A stretch of 64,000 bases of DNA from Gammaproteobacteria bacterium (GTDB taxonomy: Bacteria > Pseudomonadota > Gammaproteobacteria > Pseudomonadales > Azotimanducaceae). Below the pieces are notes generated by a model. That model saw only the letters and a program-made list of their open reading frames with translations. It made no database searches and had not been told where the DNA came from. Shown here one piece after another: positions 1 to 8,283 of the stretch; position 1 is the stretch's first letter; every line of letters begins with the position of its first letter. The position numbers were made by a program, and so were the translations under genes. The stretch spans positions 102,081 through 166,080 of the forward strand of contig JAPPGA010000039.1 in assembly GCA_028821515.1 (NCBI GenBank), read 5' to 3'.

Positions 1-483
1 CGATGACGCCAGGTTCGGCTCGGTCATGCCGAAACAGGACCGGATTTCCCCGTTCAGCAGCGGCTTCAGCCACTTTTCCTTCTGCTCCGGCGTGGCATAG
101 CGTTCGAGAACTTCCATGTTGCCGGTATCCGGCGCGCTGCAATTCAGGCACTCAGAGGAGAGCGGGCTCTTGCCGAGTTCCGCCGCGATGTACGCGTAGT
201 CGAGGTTCTTGAGCCCTTCGCCTGTCTCCGCGTCGGGCAGGAAGAAATTCCACAACCCGCGGGACTTCGCTTCCCGCTTCAGGCTACCGAGTATCTCTTC
301 CTGTCGCGGAGACAGGCTCCACCGGTCTCCGTGTTCGGCGGCGGCTTCGAAATAGGCGGGCGTCTGTGGGTCGACTTCCTCCTCGATGAACTGCCTTACA
401 GCGTCAAGCAGAGGCTGCGCCTCTTCGCTCATCGTCAGGTTGTTCAGGTCGGCGTCTACGTCCGCGGTCGCGGCTTCGGCCAT
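1..483 (-). CDS. acyl-CoA dehydrogenase, N-terminal part (cut by window edge)
   Basis: Only the first 161 codons are in the window; the gene runs off the left end. The flavoenzyme oxidises an acyl-CoA to the trans-2-enoyl-CoA. Visible is the N-terminal all-alpha domain, including GLWNFFLPD near residue 75 and then the start of the middle domain with CFGMTEPNLAS at the window edge, the stretch that contacts FAD and substrate. The pattern LWNFFLP and ECLNCSAPDTGNMEVL resembles the ACAD10/11-like branch rather than short-chain FadE enzymes. The ATG at 481-483 is preceded by GAGGA at a usual distance. The gene is divergent from aroA, with an inverted repeat (500-516) between them. The substrate chain length cannot be told. 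Confidence 0.9.
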   Translation of the reverse strand, partial: MAEAATADVDADLNNLTMSEEAQPLLDAVRQFIEEEVDPQTPAYFEAAAEHGDRWSLSPRQEEILGSLKREAKSRGLWNFFLPDAETGEGLKNLDYAYIAAELGKSPLSSECLNCSAPDTGNMEVLERYATPEQKEKWLKPLLNGEIRSCFGMTEPNLASS

Positions 484-499
484 GGCTTGTCCTCGTGAT

Positions 500-516
500 T
501 GGAGTGGAATACTCCA
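500..516. promoter_or_regulatory. candidate operator: inverted repeat between acyl-CoA dehydrogenase and aroA
   Basis: TGGAGT and ACTCCA are perfect inverted arms around a 5-base spacer (GGAAT). The repeat lies 17 bases upstream of the acyl-CoA dehydrogenase ATG and 29 bases upstream of the aroA ATG. On the minus strand a TAGAAT hexamer overlaps its edge. A site here would suit a dimeric repressor of the dehydrogenase; no regulator gene is adjacent, so this is inference from symmetry and position only. Confidence 0.35.
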
Positions 517-544
517 TTCTACCGCCGGATGCGATACTTGCCGC

Positions 545-1822
545 ATGAACAGTCCCCAGTTCATCAACAAGGTCACGAAGCCGTTCAACATCGAACTGAC
601 GCTTCCCGGCAGCAAGTCGATCGCGCTGCGTCACCTCGTCATCTCGGCGCTCGCGTCCGAGCCCACGGAATTGGTAGGCATTCCCCGGTGCGACGACATC
701 GACGCCATGGTCGACTCGCTTTCGCGCCTGGGCGTGGGCATCGAGTCCGCCGGCCGCTCGCGCCTTGCCGTGGACCCGCCCGGAACGCTCGCCGCCGGGG
801 AGGTCCACATCGATGCGCGCCTGAGCGGTGTGTCGCTGCGTTTTCTGCTCGCGGTCGCCGCGTTGCGCCGCGACGTGACCCATATCGATGGAGGTCCACC
901 GCTTCGCGTCCGGCCCAATCGCGACATGATCGAGGCGTTACGCCAACTCGGCTGCGATGCGCAAGCCGCAGACGACGAAGGACACCTGCCGATTTCCGTC
1001 ACAGGCCCCGATGACTGGGCGCGCGAAGTGGAGGTCGGCACGCGGGTTTCCAGCCAGTACCTGTCGGGGCTGATGCTGATCGCTCCCCGCCTGCCGCACG
1101 GGCTCACCCTGCGGCCGAAGGACGAACCCGTGTCCGCTCCCTACGTCGAGATCACACGTACGGAAATGGAACGGAGAGGCGTACCGGTCCGGACTTCGGG
1201 GACCGACACGATTCGCATCGACCCCGCACCGTATCGGGGCGGCACGGTGTCCATCGAAGGCGACGCCTCGGCCGCGACGTATTTCGCGGCCGCGGCGACT
1301 TTGCATGCCTCGTCCGTGAGGTTTGCCAACCTGGGTGCTTCAACGACCCAGGGCGACTTCGCGTTCTTCGATATTTGCCGGAGACTCGGCGCCGATGTCG
1401 AGGCCCAGGACAGCACCGTTTCCATCCAGGGCCCCGCCACGCTTCAGCCCATCGGGCAGGTGGACATGGAGGACATGTCGGACGCGGCGCCCACACTCAT
1501 GGCGATGGCGCCTTTCCTGCCTGGCGCCACGCAGATCACGGGCCTGTCAACGTTGCGGCACAAGGAATGCGACCGCATCGCCTGCCCCGCGCGGGAGCTT
1601 CGCAAGGCCGGGGTCGCCGTCGAGGAAGGCGCCGACTGGGTTCGGATTCACCCGGTATCCGCGCCGCGCCCCGCGCAATTCGAGACGTACGACGATCACA
1701 GGATGGCCATGTCGCTCGCCGTCTTCGCGAGCCAGGTCGGCGGCTGCGCCATCCTCGATCCCGGTTGCGTGGCGAAGACCTACACGGACTTCTGGGAAGA
1801 CCTGGCAGAGGTGTACGCGTAG
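545..1822 (+). CDS. aroA: 3-phosphoshikimate 1-carboxyvinyltransferase (EPSP synthase), divergent type
   Basis: Sixth step of the shikimate pathway: joins phosphoenolpyruvate to shikimate-3-phosphate. At 425 aa it has the normal length. The family signature LPGSKS is at residues 20-25. Further landmarks are GDASAATYF, LRHKECDRIA (variant of KETDR) and DDHRMAMSLAVFA near the C terminus. The PEP-loop is unusual: where E. coli has NAGTAMRP, residues 93-100 read LSGVSLRF, so the positions matching T97 and P101 are Val and Phe. The frame is open 53 codons further upstream, but the ATG at 545 fits the family N terminus and leaves the upstream operator free. It stands alone, convergent with glnS 6 bases on. 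Function is confident; substrate kinetics may differ from class I enzymes. Confidence 0.93.
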   Translation: MNSPQFINKVTKPFNIELTLPGSKSIALRHLVISALASEPTELVGIPRCDDIDAMVDSLSRLGVGIESAGRSRLAVDPPGTLAAGEVHIDARLSGVSLRFLLAVAALRRDVTHIDGGPPLRVRPNRDMIEALRQLGCDAQAADDEGHLPISVTGPDDWAREVEVGTRVSSQYLSGLMLIAPRLPHGLTLRPKDEPVSAPYVEITRTEMERRGVPVRTSGTDTIRIDPAPYRGGTVSIEGDASAATYFAAAATLHASSVRFANLGASTTQGDFAFFDICRRLGADVEAQDSTVSIQGPATLQPIGQVDMEDMSDAAPTLMAMAPFLPGATQITGLSTLRHKECDRIACPARELRKAGVAVEEGADWVRIHPVSAPRPAQFETYDDHRMAMSLAVFASQVGGCAILDPGCVAKTYTDFWEDLAEVYA

Positions 1823-1828
1823 GCCGCC

Positions 1829-3481
1829 TCAGGGTCGGTAGGAGTCCCGCAGGGTCACGATCCGGTTGAACACGGGCGCCGTGACCGAGTGGTCGACCGG
1901 ATCCTTGTAGAAATATCCCAACCGTTCGAACTGGAACCGCGATGCCTCGGCCTCGACGAGCGCCGGTTCGACAAGCGCCTTGCAGACGGTAAGCGAGTCG
2001 GGATTCAGTTCCTCCTCCATGTTGTCCGGCGACGGCGCAGGGACGCGGAAGAGCCGGTCGTAGAGGCGCACATCTGAAGCCACGGCCGTCGACCTGCTCA
2101 CCCAGTGCACCACGCCCTTCGGCCTCAGACCGCTGGTATCGCTGCCGCTCTTCGACTCCGGAAAGTAGGTGCAGCGCAGTTCCGACGGCCGACCGTCCGC
2201 CCTCCTGATCACTTCGTCGCAGCGGATGATGAAACCGTGGCGAAGCCGCACCATTTCCCCGGGTGACAGCCGCCGGTACCTGCGCGGCGGCGATTCCATG
2301 AAGTCGTCGCGTTCGATCGCCAGGGATCGGCCGAACGTAATCCGGCGGGTGCCGAGTTCGGGCCGTTTCTGGTGCCAGGGTGCTTCCAGCACTTCGTCCT
2401 CGCCGGACGGGTAGTTCGTAACAGTGACCGGGAGCGGATCGAGAACCGCCATTCCGCGCGGCGCATCGTCCTCCAGGGCGTGGCGCGCGCAGAACTCCAG
2501 CAGTTCCATCTCGACGCGGTTTTCCTGTTTCGTGACACCGATGCGGCGGCAGAATTCGCGAAGGGTTTCCGGCGTATATCCACGCCGGCGCAGACCGGCG
2601 AGGGTGGGCAGCCGCGGGTCGTCCCACCCGGCCACGCTGCCTCGGTCGACGAGCATTCGGAAGAACCGCGTCGACATGACCGTGTACTCGAGGTTCAGGC
2701 GCGAGAACTCGATCTGCGGGACATGGGCGTTCACACCCGCGTTGTCGAGAACCCAGTCGTAGAGTTCCCGGTTGTTCTCGAACTCGAGCGTGCAGAGAGA
2801 GTGCGTGACGCCTTCGAGTGCGTCGCACAGGCAATGCGTGAAGTCGTACATCGGGTAGATGCACCAGTCGTCGCCAGTGCGATGGTGCGTCGCATGGCGA
2901 ATCCGGTACAGCACCGGATCCCGCATCACGAGGTTCGCTGCCGCCATGTCGATCCTTGCCCGGAGGACATGGGCGCCGTCACTGAATTCACCCGCGCGCA
3001 TGCGCCTGAACAGGTCCCGATTCTCGTCGATGGTGCGGTCCCGGTAAGGGCTTTCGCGTCCGGGCTCGGTAAAGCTGCCCCGGGTCGCCGCGACATCTTC
3101 CGCGCTCTGGCTATCGACGTAGGCCAGGCCCCCCTCGATGAGCCTTTCGGCGAATTGGTACAACGACTCGAAATAGTCCGAAGCGAAGGTCACGGTGCCC
3201 CAGGGGAAACCGAGCCAACTTACGTCCCGCTGGATGGCGTCGACGAACTCCTGGCTCTCCTTCAGCGGATTGGTGTCATCGAAACGCAGGAATGTCTTGC
3301 CGCCGAACTCCCGGGCGATGCCAAAATTCAGGCAGATCGACTTCGCGTGGCCGATGGTCAGGTATCCGTTCGGTTCCGGGGGAAACCGCGTTACCACGCC
3401 GCCAACGACGCCGTCGGCGAGATCCCGGCGCACGCGGTGACGAATAAAGTCGCGAAGGTCTTCCAACGGAGCATCACTCAA
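1829..3481 (-). CDS. glnS: glutaminyl-tRNA synthetase
   Basis: Charges tRNA-Gln with glutamine in the cytoplasm. At 550 aa it matches the E. coli enzyme end to end. The class I HIGH-type motif GYLTIGHAKS is at residues 39-48, followed by LRFDDTNP and the acceptor-binding domain; the C-terminal beta-barrels that read the anticodon end in NRIVTLRDSYRP. The second signature is odd: VMSTRF (T at residue 271) where E. coli has VMSKRK. The start is probably TTG at 3479-3481, since there is no in-frame ATG or GTG before the conserved LEDLRDF; the frame stays open much further upstream only because it runs antisense to the next gene. Divergent from the transglutaminase gene. Confidence 0.93.
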   Translation of the reverse strand: MSDAPLEDLRDFIRHRVRRDLADGVVGGVVTRFPPEPNGYLTIGHAKSICLNFGIAREFGGKTFLRFDDTNPLKESQEFVDAIQRDVSWLGFPWGTVTFASDYFESLYQFAERLIEGGLAYVDSQSAEDVAATRGSFTEPGRESPYRDRTIDENRDLFRRMRAGEFSDGAHVLRARIDMAAANLVMRDPVLYRIRHATHHRTGDDWCIYPMYDFTHCLCDALEGVTHSLCTLEFENNRELYDWVLDNAGVNAHVPQIEFSRLNLEYTVMSTRFFRMLVDRGSVAGWDDPRLPTLAGLRRRGYTPETLREFCRRIGVTKQENRVEMELLEFCARHALEDDAPRGMAVLDPLPVTVTNYPSGEDEVLEAPWHQKRPELGTRRITFGRSLAIERDDFMESPPRRYRRLSPGEMVRLRHGFIIRCDEVIRRADGRPSELRCTYFPESKSGSDTSGLRPKGVVHWVSRSTAVASDVRLYDRLFRVPAPSPDNMEEELNPDSLTVCKALVEPALVEAEASRFQFERLGYFYKDPVDHSVTAPVFNRIVTLRDSYRP

Positions 3482-3550
3482 AGATTCGCGGCGGCATTGT
3501 AAACAATGCGCCCGTCGGGTGAGCGCGTCGCGGCGTATACAATCCGCCGC

Positions 3551-4945
3551 ATGACGCCCACCCTTTACCGCCTCGGATTCGTCGCTGCCACCGTCCTCGC
3601 CGTGGCCGCAGCGGCGTGGCTCGGCGGCCCGCCCGATCCAACGGCGCAGGTGGCCAAGAGGCTGCAGGCCGAGCGGTGGTACAGCGTAGGCCTGCACGGC
3701 ATGGACATCGGCCACTTCCGCACCGCCGCGCGCATGACCCGAGCGGGGTACAGTTTCGACTCGGAGCTCGTGTTCCGGCTCGGCACGGGTCCGGAAACGC
3801 GTATCGCCGAAACACATGTCTTCGGTTCCTTCCCGCCCTACCCGCTGGTGACCGCCGAACACAGCTACGAGACCGACGACGATACGATGCACGTCGGCAT
3901 CGAGCGGAGCCCGGCGGGCCTGACAGCGTCGGCAAACGGGCAGGTCATGGCCCTCGACTGGGAATACCGGATGGAGGACTACCTCGCGGTCGAGAGGTGG
4001 CTGGACCGGGAACAGGCCGTCGGCGCCGAACTGGACTCCAGGTCGCTCGATTTCGACCGGCTGTCCCTGACACAGGAATCCTGGCGGATCATCGACCACA
4101 ACGACACGGGATATCGCCTCCGAAATCGCGATGGGTCCATCGTTCAACTGGACAGCGACCACGTGCCGGTTCGGTTGAGCTTGGCCAACCTTTTCGACAT
4201 GACCCTCGAAGGCTCTTCCTGGGCGGCGCGGGCCTGGCAACGTAAGGAGCCAGGCGCTGGCGCGCGCACCTACCATGTCACGATCGACAAGCCGCTGGAT
4301 ACAACCCGGAACCTGACCCGCCTGCTTCTTCGGGTTCGCGCGGCGGACTCGATCGACCAGAACGCGTGGCCGATGCTGCAGCGCGACGCGCGGGGTGACC
4401 TGGTGCTCGAAAGCCGACGCGACGCCTGGCGACGCACGGATCCCGGGGAACTCGAGGTGCTGTCGGCCGCGACCGTTCTTTATCCCGCCACGGACCGGGA
4501 GATCCAGCGCCTCGCGCGGCACGCGGCCGCTGGACTGACTGATCCCGCTGGCCAGGTCGAAGCGCTGGTGCACTTCGTGCACGGCTACATCGACTACGCG
4601 GACGCAGAATCGGCCCGGACCGTCGCCAACATATTGCGCGACCGACGGGGCGACTGCACCGAATACGCGAACCTGCTGACGACAATGGCGCGCGCGCTCG
4701 GGTTCGCGGCGCGCACCGTGACAGGCCTCGCCTACGACGTAGAGTCGAAGTCGTTCGCGCTGCACAACTGGAGCGAAGTGGCGCTCGACGGCCGTTGGAT
4801 GCCTGTCGATCCGACCTGGGGCCAGGTGCCCGCCGATGCCGGTCACCTGCGGCTGCCGGACAGACCGGGGCTGGCCGTTTTCGGCCTCCTGTCAAACATC
4901 GAGTTCGAACTCGTGCAGGTGGAATACGGCCAACTCCGGAGGTAA
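3551..4945 (+). CDS. transglutaminase-like domain protein, membrane-anchored or exported
   Basis: The protein has 464 aa. Residues 7-25 form one hydrophobic segment (signal anchor or signal peptide). A long N-terminal region of beta-rich, DUF3108-like character follows, then a transglutaminase/cysteine-protease fold in the last 130 residues. The catalytic triad is visible: Cys in RRGDCTEYANLL, His in LHNWSEV and Asp in PVDPTWGQ. Proteins of this kind act in the periplasm as peptidases or on protein side chains, but no substrate is known for this one. I chose ATG 3551 because it sits directly before the hydrophobic segment; an in-frame ATG at 3506 overlaps the glnS start region. No operon partner. 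Confidence 0.75.
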   Translation: MTPTLYRLGFVAATVLAVAAAAWLGGPPDPTAQVAKRLQAERWYSVGLHGMDIGHFRTAARMTRAGYSFDSELVFRLGTGPETRIAETHVFGSFPPYPLVTAEHSYETDDDTMHVGIERSPAGLTASANGQVMALDWEYRMEDYLAVERWLDREQAVGAELDSRSLDFDRLSLTQESWRIIDHNDTGYRLRNRDGSIVQLDSDHVPVRLSLANLFDMTLEGSSWAARAWQRKEPGAGARTYHVTIDKPLDTTRNLTRLLLRVRAADSIDQNAWPMLQRDARGDLVLESRRDAWRRTDPGELEVLSAATVLYPATDREIQRLARHAAAGLTDPAGQVEALVHFVHGYIDYADAESARTVANILRDRRGDCTEYANLLTTMARALGFAARTVTGLAYDVESKSFALHNWSEVALDGRWMPVDPTWGQVPADAGHLRLPDRPGLAVFGLLSNIEFELVQVEYGQLRR

Positions 4946-4995
4946 CCGGGGTCGCCTGATCGCTTCAGATCGTCAAGCGCTTTTTGGTCACTGCG

Positions 4996-5391
4996 TCATC
5001 TCGTCAGTTCGTCGTCGTCCCATTCGTCGTCCAGTTCGTCGAACCAGTGGATACCGAACCGGGAAGGCAGGGCTTCGTTGCGCTCAAGTCGCCCGCCCAT
5101 GTCCTTCAGTTGCTCGATCATCATGAGCAGGTAGGGGTCTGTTTCCTTGCCGGGGTTTACCACTTCCTCGAGTTCCTCGAGAATCGTCACGCACCACCAG
5201 AACACGTCCTCCCCTGGCAGCGACTCGCGTTTGCCGGGCTTGTCCGACACCGAGTCGAAGTCCCTGTATACCTGTTCGAGCCACCCGGTGAGATCGGCAT
5301 CCCCCTGCAGTTCGGGCGATGCGCCCTTGGCCAATTCGATCAGCCGCGGCCGATGCCGCGCCAGGAAAACACGCGCTTCCACGAACTCCAT
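4996..5391 (-). CDS. hypothetical acidic protein
   Basis: This is a 131-aa soluble protein of unknown function. It is predicted mostly helical, with many Glu and Asp residues, a WWCVTILEELEE segment and an acidic tail (FDELDDEWDDDELTR). No signal peptide, membrane segment or known motif is seen. It converges with the transglutaminase gene and lies downstream of the TRAP operon on the opposite strand side of a 113-base gap. The codon use matches its neighbours, which supports it being a real gene. Confidence 0.55.
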   Translation of the reverse strand: MEFVEARVFLARHRPRLIELAKGASPELQGDADLTGWLEQVYRDFDSVSDKPGKRESLPGEDVFWWCVTILEELEEVVNPGKETDPYLLMMIEQLKDMGGRLERNEALPSRFGIHWFDELDDEWDDDELTR

Positions 5392-5505
5392 CCCCGTCTA
5401 CCGCCTTGACGATCATTTTGGAATGACCGGGCCGGGCGGCGACACGGACAAACTCCCCTATTCGTGTGAGAAGTTGCCCTCGCGGGAAGCGGGATTATGT
5501 CCCGA

Positions 5506-6777
5506 TCAGAGGAACCAGAGAGACAGGAACGGCACGTAGGTAATGAGGAGCAGCGCGATCAGCAGCACGCCCATGAACGGGAGGCACGCCGCGTAGAGTT
5601 CGAGCACCGGCCGGCCGAACCTGTAGCTCGCGATGAAGAGGTTCATGCCGATGGGCGGCGTGAAGTAGCCGATCTGCAGGTTTGCCAGGAAGACAATACC
5701 GAGGTGCACGGGATGGATGCCGTAGCCCACGGCCACCGGCAGCAGCAGCGGCACCATGATGATCACGGCCGAATAGATATCGAGCACCGCGCCCAGGATC
5801 AGCAGGATGATGTTGAGCAGGATCAGGAAGGTGAGCGGACTGCTGATGCTCGCCTGGACGAACTCGAACAGGCGCTGCGGCACTTCGGCATCGATCAGGA
5901 AGTTCGTGAACGCGAGCGCCACTCCCAGGATGAGGATGATGCTGCCCACCATCACCATCGATTCGCGAACGATGCCAGCCAGGCGTTTGATGGGCACCTC
6001 CTTGTAGAGGAAGACTTCCGCGACCAGCACGTAGAGCGCGGTCATGGCGGCGGCTTCGGAAATGGCGAACAGGCCGGAGTAGATGCCGCCGAGGACGACG
6101 AACGGCAGCGGCAACTCCCAGCGCGCCGCCTTGATCGCCGTCCAGAGCGCGCGCGCCTCGAATGGCGTCCTGGGCGCGCCGCCGTGACGCAACGCGGTCC
6201 ACCCGGACAGCAGCGCGATCATCAGTAGCGCCGGCAGCAATCCCGCGAGAAACAGCTGCTGGATGGTGAACCGCTCCCCCACCTCCATCTGCTGGGCGAC
6301 GATGCCGTACAGGATGAGGGGCACCGACGGCACGATCAGGAGGCCGAGGCTCCCCGATGTCGTCACCAGACCCAGGCTGTATCGTTCCGAATAGCCATTG
6401 CCCGTCAGCATCGGCAGGAGCAGCGCGCCGAGGGCGACTATCGTCACGCCGGATGCGCCGGTCAGCGCGGTGAAGATCGCGCAGGCAACGAAGCCGACGA
6501 TGGGCAGCCCGGAAGGCATCCATCCGAACAGCGCCCGGGTCAGGTCCATCAGGCGCCCGGAGGTCTTTGCCGCCACCATGAGGTAGCCCGCGAAGGTGAA
6601 GAACGGGAGCGCCACGAGGAGCGGCGTATCGGCGATGCGGTAGAGCTCGATGGGTACGACGGCCAGATCGATGCCCGCAGCGAAAAATCCGAGCATCGCA
6701 GCCGCCATCACGACGGCGAACAGCGGCGCCCCAAGGACCGCCATGGCCACGATGGCGATGGAGAGTGCCAGGATCAT
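5506..6777 (-). CDS. dctM: TRAP transporter large permease (DctM family)
   Basis: Large membrane subunit of a tripartite ATP-independent periplasmic transporter, which uses ion gradients to import organic acids. The 423 residues form about twelve hydrophobic segments throughout, with typical DctM stretches such as FFTFAGYLM, GASGVTIVALGALLLP and the near-terminal IGMNLFIASYRF. The frame is open well beyond, but ATG at 6775-6777 overlaps the dctQ stop by four bases (ATGA), the usual coupling in these operons. It is the last gene of tatT-dctP-dctQ-dctM. The substrate cannot be read from this subunit. Confidence 0.93.
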   Translation of the reverse strand: MILALSIAIVAMAVLGAPLFAVVMAAAMLGFFAAGIDLAVVPIELYRIADTPLLVALPFFTFAGYLMVAAKTSGRLMDLTRALFGWMPSGLPIVGFVACAIFTALTGASGVTIVALGALLLPMLTGNGYSERYSLGLVTTSGSLGLLIVPSVPLILYGIVAQQMEVGERFTIQQLFLAGLLPALLMIALLSGWTALRHGGAPRTPFEARALWTAIKAARWELPLPFVVLGGIYSGLFAISEAAAMTALYVLVAEVFLYKEVPIKRLAGIVRESMVMVGSIILILGVALAFTNFLIDAEVPQRLFEFVQASISSPLTFLILLNIILLILGAVLDIYSAVIIMVPLLLPVAVGYGIHPVHLGIVFLANLQIGYFTPPIGMNLFIASYRFGRPVLELYAACLPFMGVLLIALLLITYVPFLSLWFL

Positions 6778-7259
6778 GGCTGCGTCTCCGGTGCATCTGC
6801 CCGCCGCCGCTGCAACGAGGCGATGAGATAGCGCAGACCCATCACGCTGGAGGCGACCGGTATGACCAGTTCGCAGACCCAGGCGGGCACTGGACCGAAT
6901 CCGGGAGTGCCGTCGGCGTAGTCCCAGGCGATCAGCGTCACCGAGTACCAAGCCAGCGCGAAGCAGAGCATCGCCGTGAACAGGTTCGTGACTCGCGCCA
7001 GCCGGCGTGCGATGCGCTCGCTCGCGAACCGGCCGACCACGTCCACCCGGATGTGTCCATCCGGACCCGCCGCCATGGCGCCGATCATCGTCACCCACAG
7101 CAACGCGACGCGCACCATGCCGTCGCCCCAGGTCAGGCCGGTGCCGAACAGGTTCCGCGCCACCACCTGGTACACGGCAACGCCGATCATCGCCAGGAGC
7201 AGCGCTACGAGGAGCCCGGACTCAATCCGTCGCAGCGCGCGTGCGACGTCACTCAGCAC
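6774..7259 (-). CDS. dctQ: TRAP transporter small permease (DctQ family)
   Basis: Small membrane subunit (161 aa) with four hydrophobic segments, which forms the membrane complex with DctM and docks the binding protein. Family marks include VYQVVARNLFGTGLTWGDG in the first half and GPDGHIRVDVV before the third segment. It overlaps dctP by 11 bases upstream and dctM by four bases downstream, so all are made from one message. Confidence 0.9.
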   Translation of the reverse strand: MLSDVARALRRIESGLLVALLLAMIGVAVYQVVARNLFGTGLTWGDGMVRVALLWVTMIGAMAAGPDGHIRVDVVGRFASERIARRLARVTNLFTAMLCFALAWYSVTLIAWDYADGTPGFGPVPAWVCELVIPVASSVMGLRYLIASLQRRRADAPETQP

Positions 7260-8283
7260 GCATGTTCCCGGACGCGTTACGGAAGTCGGCCAGGTGGGAT
7301 GTCAGAAGATCGTGGTACTTCCCACTCACGATGCCGTCCTCCACCCAGTCGAGGGACGCGGCGTTGGCACGGGCCTGCCACTGCCGGACCTCCTGCGCCG
7401 AAGGCTGGATGAACTCGAGCCCCTGGTCCTGCAACACCTTCCGAACGGCGTGGTGGTCCGCTCGATTGCGCGCGTCGGCGGCGCGGACGGCCTCGCCCAG
7501 CAGGCGGCGGACGATCTCCTGGTCGGCGTCGTCGAGCCGCCTGAAAGATCGTTCCGGCAGCGCCATCACCGCGTAGATGTACATGAACGGGATGTCCAGG
7601 ATGTAGTCGAGCTGGTTGTGCCACTGCAGCGCGAGGGCGCCCACCAGTGGCGTGGCGACGGCATCGATCAGGCCCGTCTGCAGCCCCGTCAGGACATCCG
7701 TGATAGCCAGCTGCACCGGGGAGATGCCGAACGCCGTAACCGCCTTGACGGCCCCGACATTGCCCGTGGGGGTCCAGAACCTGATGCCCGACGTATCGTT
7801 GATCGAGCGCACCGGCCGGGTGCTCATCGCGTAGGCCATGCCCACCTCGGCGAGGCCCGGGCAGACGAACCCGTTGTCCTCCAGTCCCTGCCGCAACACG
7901 CCGTCCAGGCGTTCGCGCACGTAGTCCACCTCCTCGAAGCTGGCGAACTGCATGGGCAGGTTGTAGAGCTGCGCGTCCGAATAGATCTTGCCGAACGAGC
8001 CCGTGGTGAGAATCGCGGCCTGAAGCTGGCCGATGCGCATCTTGCGCATGACCGTGGGGTCGTCCCCCATGACCCCGCCCGGATAGATCTTCAGTTCTAC
8101 GCGTCCCGCCGTTTCCTGTTCGATCTTCGCGCCGGCTTCGCGGAGCAGCGTGATCCACACGGAACCGTCCGGCGAAAGCGTCGCCAACTTGATGGTCGCA
8201 GCGTCCACGGGTACGGAGAAGGCGACCAGCAACGCCACGACGGCGCCGAGCCACCCTCCCCGCCTGCGATCAGAAGTATTCAT
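7249..8283 (-). CDS. dctP: TRAP transporter substrate-binding protein (DctP family)
   Basis: Periplasmic solute receptor of the TRAP system, 344 aa. A signal peptide is clear (GWLGAVVALLVAFSVPVDAA, cut after about residue 29), and the mature protein begins IKLATLSPDGS. The family pattern continues with RVELKIYPGGVMGDD and GIRFWTPTGN; the Arg in the latter region normally pairs with a carboxylate ligand. I use ATG 8283, which overlaps the tatT stop by 14 bases; a GTG/ATG further up has no signal-peptide logic. Likely ligand: an organic acid, but the sequence does not settle which. Confidence 0.92.
   Translation of the reverse strand: MNTSDRRRGGWLGAVVALLVAFSVPVDAATIKLATLSPDGSVWITLLREAGAKIEQETAGRVELKIYPGGVMGDDPTVMRKMRIGQLQAAILTTGSFGKIYSDAQLYNLPMQFASFEEVDYVRERLDGVLRQGLEDNGFVCPGLAEVGMAYAMSTRPVRSINDTSGIRFWTPTGNVGAVKAVTAFGISPVQLAITDVLTGLQTGLIDAVATPLVGALALQWHNQLDYILDIPFMYIYAVMALPERSFRRLDDADQEIVRRLLGEAVRAADARNRADHHAVRKVLQDQGLEFIQPSAQEVRQWQARANAASLDWVEDGIVSGKYHDLLTSHLADFRNASGNMRAE

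Noticed and set aside
3482..4846. glnS frame open for another 455 codons upstream
   Set aside because: This extension is antisense to the transglutaminase gene and has no similarity to the tRNA synthetase N terminus; it is a by-product of high GC.
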